Assembly (NCBI RefSeq): GCF_900217795.1 | Contig: NZ_OBMQ01000014.1 | Span: 1-64,000 of the forward strand | Length of the DNA: 64,000 bases | From: Ureibacillus xyleni | GTDB taxonomy: Bacteria; Bacillota; Bacilli; Bacillales_A; Planococcaceae | Reading direction: 5' to 3' | Shown: piece after piece, positions 62,451-64,000 of the stretch | Position numbering within the stretch: position 1 is the stretch's first letter | How the letters are laid out: each line of letters starts with the position of its first letter | The notes under the pieces: model-generated | The model's database searches: none | Told to the model about the DNA's origin: nothing | What the model saw: the letters and a program-made list of their open reading frames with translations, nothing else | Position numbers and translations under genes: made by a program

Positions 62451-63970
62451 TTTGCCACCTTCTTTTCGCCCTGTTGAGATTCGTTACTATCTTCGTTTCG
62501 AGAATTAACCGTTTGACGTTTGATAAAAGTAATTGGTAAGCGAATAATACTATTTGGCCACTGTTTAAATCTTGGTGGATAAAATGGTGCCATATAAGGT
62601 GCGCCTAAGCTTGATAAACGCAGCAAATGAATCAACATTAAACATATTGCAATCATGATGCCATAATAACCCCAGAACCCAGCTAATAAAATAATTGGGA
62701 ACCTCACAATTCGGATTACATTCCCCATCATATAGTTAGGTGTTGTAAAGGATGATAGTGCTCCAAGTGCAACGATAATAATCAAAATATTACTTGTAAT
62801 CCCTGCCTGAACAGCGGCAGTCCCGATAACAATACCACCAACAATCCCGATTGTTTGTCCGACTTTTGTTGGTAACTTAGCCCCTGCTTCTCTTAATAAT
62901 TCAATAATCAGTTCTAAGAGAAGAGCCTCAATGATGGGAGGAAACGGAACAATTGCTCTTGATTCGCTTAAAGGTACTAATAATGGTTGCGGAATTACTT
63001 CATAGTGATATGTGAGTGATGCTACGTATATTGGCGTTAAAAAAATCGAAGTAAAAATCGCAAAAAATCTTAATAAGCGCACAAAAGATGCAATAGGCCA
63101 TCGTAAGTTTTGATCTTCTCTACTTTGGAAAAATTCAATAAATGCATAAGGGCAAAGGATTGCCATCGAACTTCCATTCACAACGATGCCAACTTTACCA
63201 CTTAATAAGCCATCACAAAATCTATCAGGTCTTTCCGTTAAAAGCATTTGCGGGAAAATCGATTTCGAATTATCATCAATTAATTCAGCTAAAACGGCAC
63301 TGTCCAAAATATCTTGTATATCAAGATCTGAAATTCTTTGTCTAACTGTATTGACGTACTCTTCTGTAGCAATTCCGTGAATATATAATAAGGATAAGGA
63401 GGTTTTAGTTTGTTTTCCAAGAACAAATTTCTCATTACATAAATTGGGATTAGTTATATATCGTCGGATTAAAGAAATGTTAGTCGACAAATTTTCGTTA
63501 AACCCTACTTGCGAACCAATTACTTGAGATTCGTTTTCAGGAGCCGATAATCCCCTTGATTGATAAGCAGAAATTTTTGCGACAACAACTTTCTCGTGTC
63601 CAACAATGTGTACAACTGCGGCACCTTGTAACATATCGCCAATAAATTTGTTCAGTTCATCGACAATATCCACTTCAGGTATCGTTAATTTTTGATGGAT
63701 TGCCTCAGGAGTTTCTTCTACCTCTTGTAATTGAGTTAAGATAATCTCATTTAAGTTTTTATTATCAACTAAATTATCAACATAAACGACAATCATGTTG
63801 TCGGAAACAGAACGAACAATGAAATCGGATGGTGAATGAAGTTTTTCTTTTACAGTGAGCAAGAATTGATTTTTATCAGGAGATATTGGTTCTTTTTTTG
63901 GTTTTTCTTCATTCTTTTGTTGTTCTTTTTTTTCTTTATCTTCTTTCTTTTGCTTGTTATTCTTGAACAT
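62447..63970 (-). CDS. Spore germination protein, GerAA family
   Basis: A 507-residue protein. Residues 1-35 are an unusual Lys/Glu-rich stretch (NKQKKEDKEKKEQQKNEEK). The N-terminal cytoplasmic part follows, and the membrane part at about 290-460 has the family motifs RLLRFFAIFTSIFLTPIYVA and PFPPIIEALLLELIIELLRE. It is the first gene of the AA-AB-AC operon and forms the receptor's channel-like subunit. GGGGAGA precedes the ATG; the promoter lies beyond the window. Confidence 0.95.
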   Translation of the reverse strand: MFKNNKQKKEDKEKKEQQKNEEKPKKEPISPDKNQFLLTVKEKLHSPSDFIVRSVSDNMIVVYVDNLVDNKNLNEIILTQLQEVEETPEAIHQKLTIPEVDIVDELNKFIGDMLQGAAVVHIVGHEKVVVAKISAYQSRGLSAPENESQVIGSQVGFNENLSTNISLIRRYITNPNLCNEKFVLGKQTKTSLSLLYIHGIATEEYVNTVRQRISDLDIQDILDSAVLAELIDDNSKSIFPQMLLTERPDRFCDGLLSGKVGIVVNGSSMAILCPYAFIEFFQSREDQNLRWPIASFVRLLRFFAIFTSIFLTPIYVASLTYHYEVIPQPLLVPLSESRAIVPFPPIIEALLLELIIELLREAGAKLPTKVGQTIGIVGGIVIGTAAVQAGITSNILIIIVALGALSSFTTPNYMMGNVIRIVRFPIILLAGFWGYYGIMIAICLMLIHLLRLSSLGAPYMAPFYPPRFKQWPNSIIRLPITFIKRQTVNSRNEDSNESQQGEKKVAK

Positions 63971-64000
63971 CGCAATCTCCCCATTTTTAATCTTGTTTAT

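Overview
The window looks like chromosome from a low-GC, endospore-forming member of the Bacillales. Evidence for this is the gerA-type germinant receptor operon, a Tlp spore protein, a pair of CotF-like coat proteins, strong AGGAGG-type ribosome binding sites, and the plsY / parE-parC / yneR-like neighbourhood also found in Bacillus subtilis. Genus cannot be fixed from the sequence alone; Planococcaceae/Caryophanaceae or a related Bacillaceae is an inference. No rRNA, tRNA, CRISPR array or complete insertion sequence was recognised.

Layout. 0-3 kb: a TPR protein with a broken or missing 5' end and an unrecognised coiled protein. 3-8 kb: a fructose PTS operon (fruK-fruA) that also carries HPr and Enzyme I. 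8.1-9 kb: a small soluble chemoreceptor. 9.1-13.5 kb: an accessory block. A pair of tiny related proteins (45 and 40 aa) plus its promoter region occurs twice, as direct repeats about 3.9 kb apart. Between the copies lie a translationally coupled pair, a YaaW-like membrane/coiled-coil protein and a membrane-anchored PD-(D/E)xK nuclease-like protein, followed by a decayed gene. 13.6-17.2 kb: pyruvate formate-lyase, its activase and an SRPBCC protein. 17.2-21.3 kb: an Rpn-family nuclease with two extra tandem C-terminal pieces, and a large TOTE-type primase/helicase. Together 9-21 kb resembles a conflict/defence neighbourhood interrupted by pfl.

21.5-27.4 kb: a VTT membrane protein, two coat proteins, a surface redox-like cluster (acidic secreted protein, small anchored protein, ApbE flavin transferase, ferric-reductase-like membrane protein) and a two-component system. 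27.6-30.4 kb: a GNAT acetyltransferase, a cysteine-bearing MarR regulator and a flavoprotein sharing a 19-bp operator. 30.4-36.6 kb: a free-standing LAGLIDADG endonuclease, then two tandem DUF485/acetate-symporter operons. 36.6-43.6 kb: housekeeping genes (EamA transporter, parC, parE, plsY, HesB-like).

43.6-54 kb: a serine hydrolase, secreted and regulatory proteins, an ECF sigma factor with its probable anti-sigma factor, a pentapeptide protein, and a TetR regulator with a CPBP-family target sharing operators inside the promoter spacers; then tlp, oxidoreductases and a 3-hydroxyacyl-CoA dehydrogenase. 54-59 kb: a DUF1906 hydrolase, a second SDR, an amidohydrolase and a sirtuin. 59-64 kb: a VanW protein and the gerA-type operon (AA-AB-AC order on the minus strand).

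Four intergenic spaces carry short unrelated tandem repeats (21, 52, 88 and 41 bp periods).
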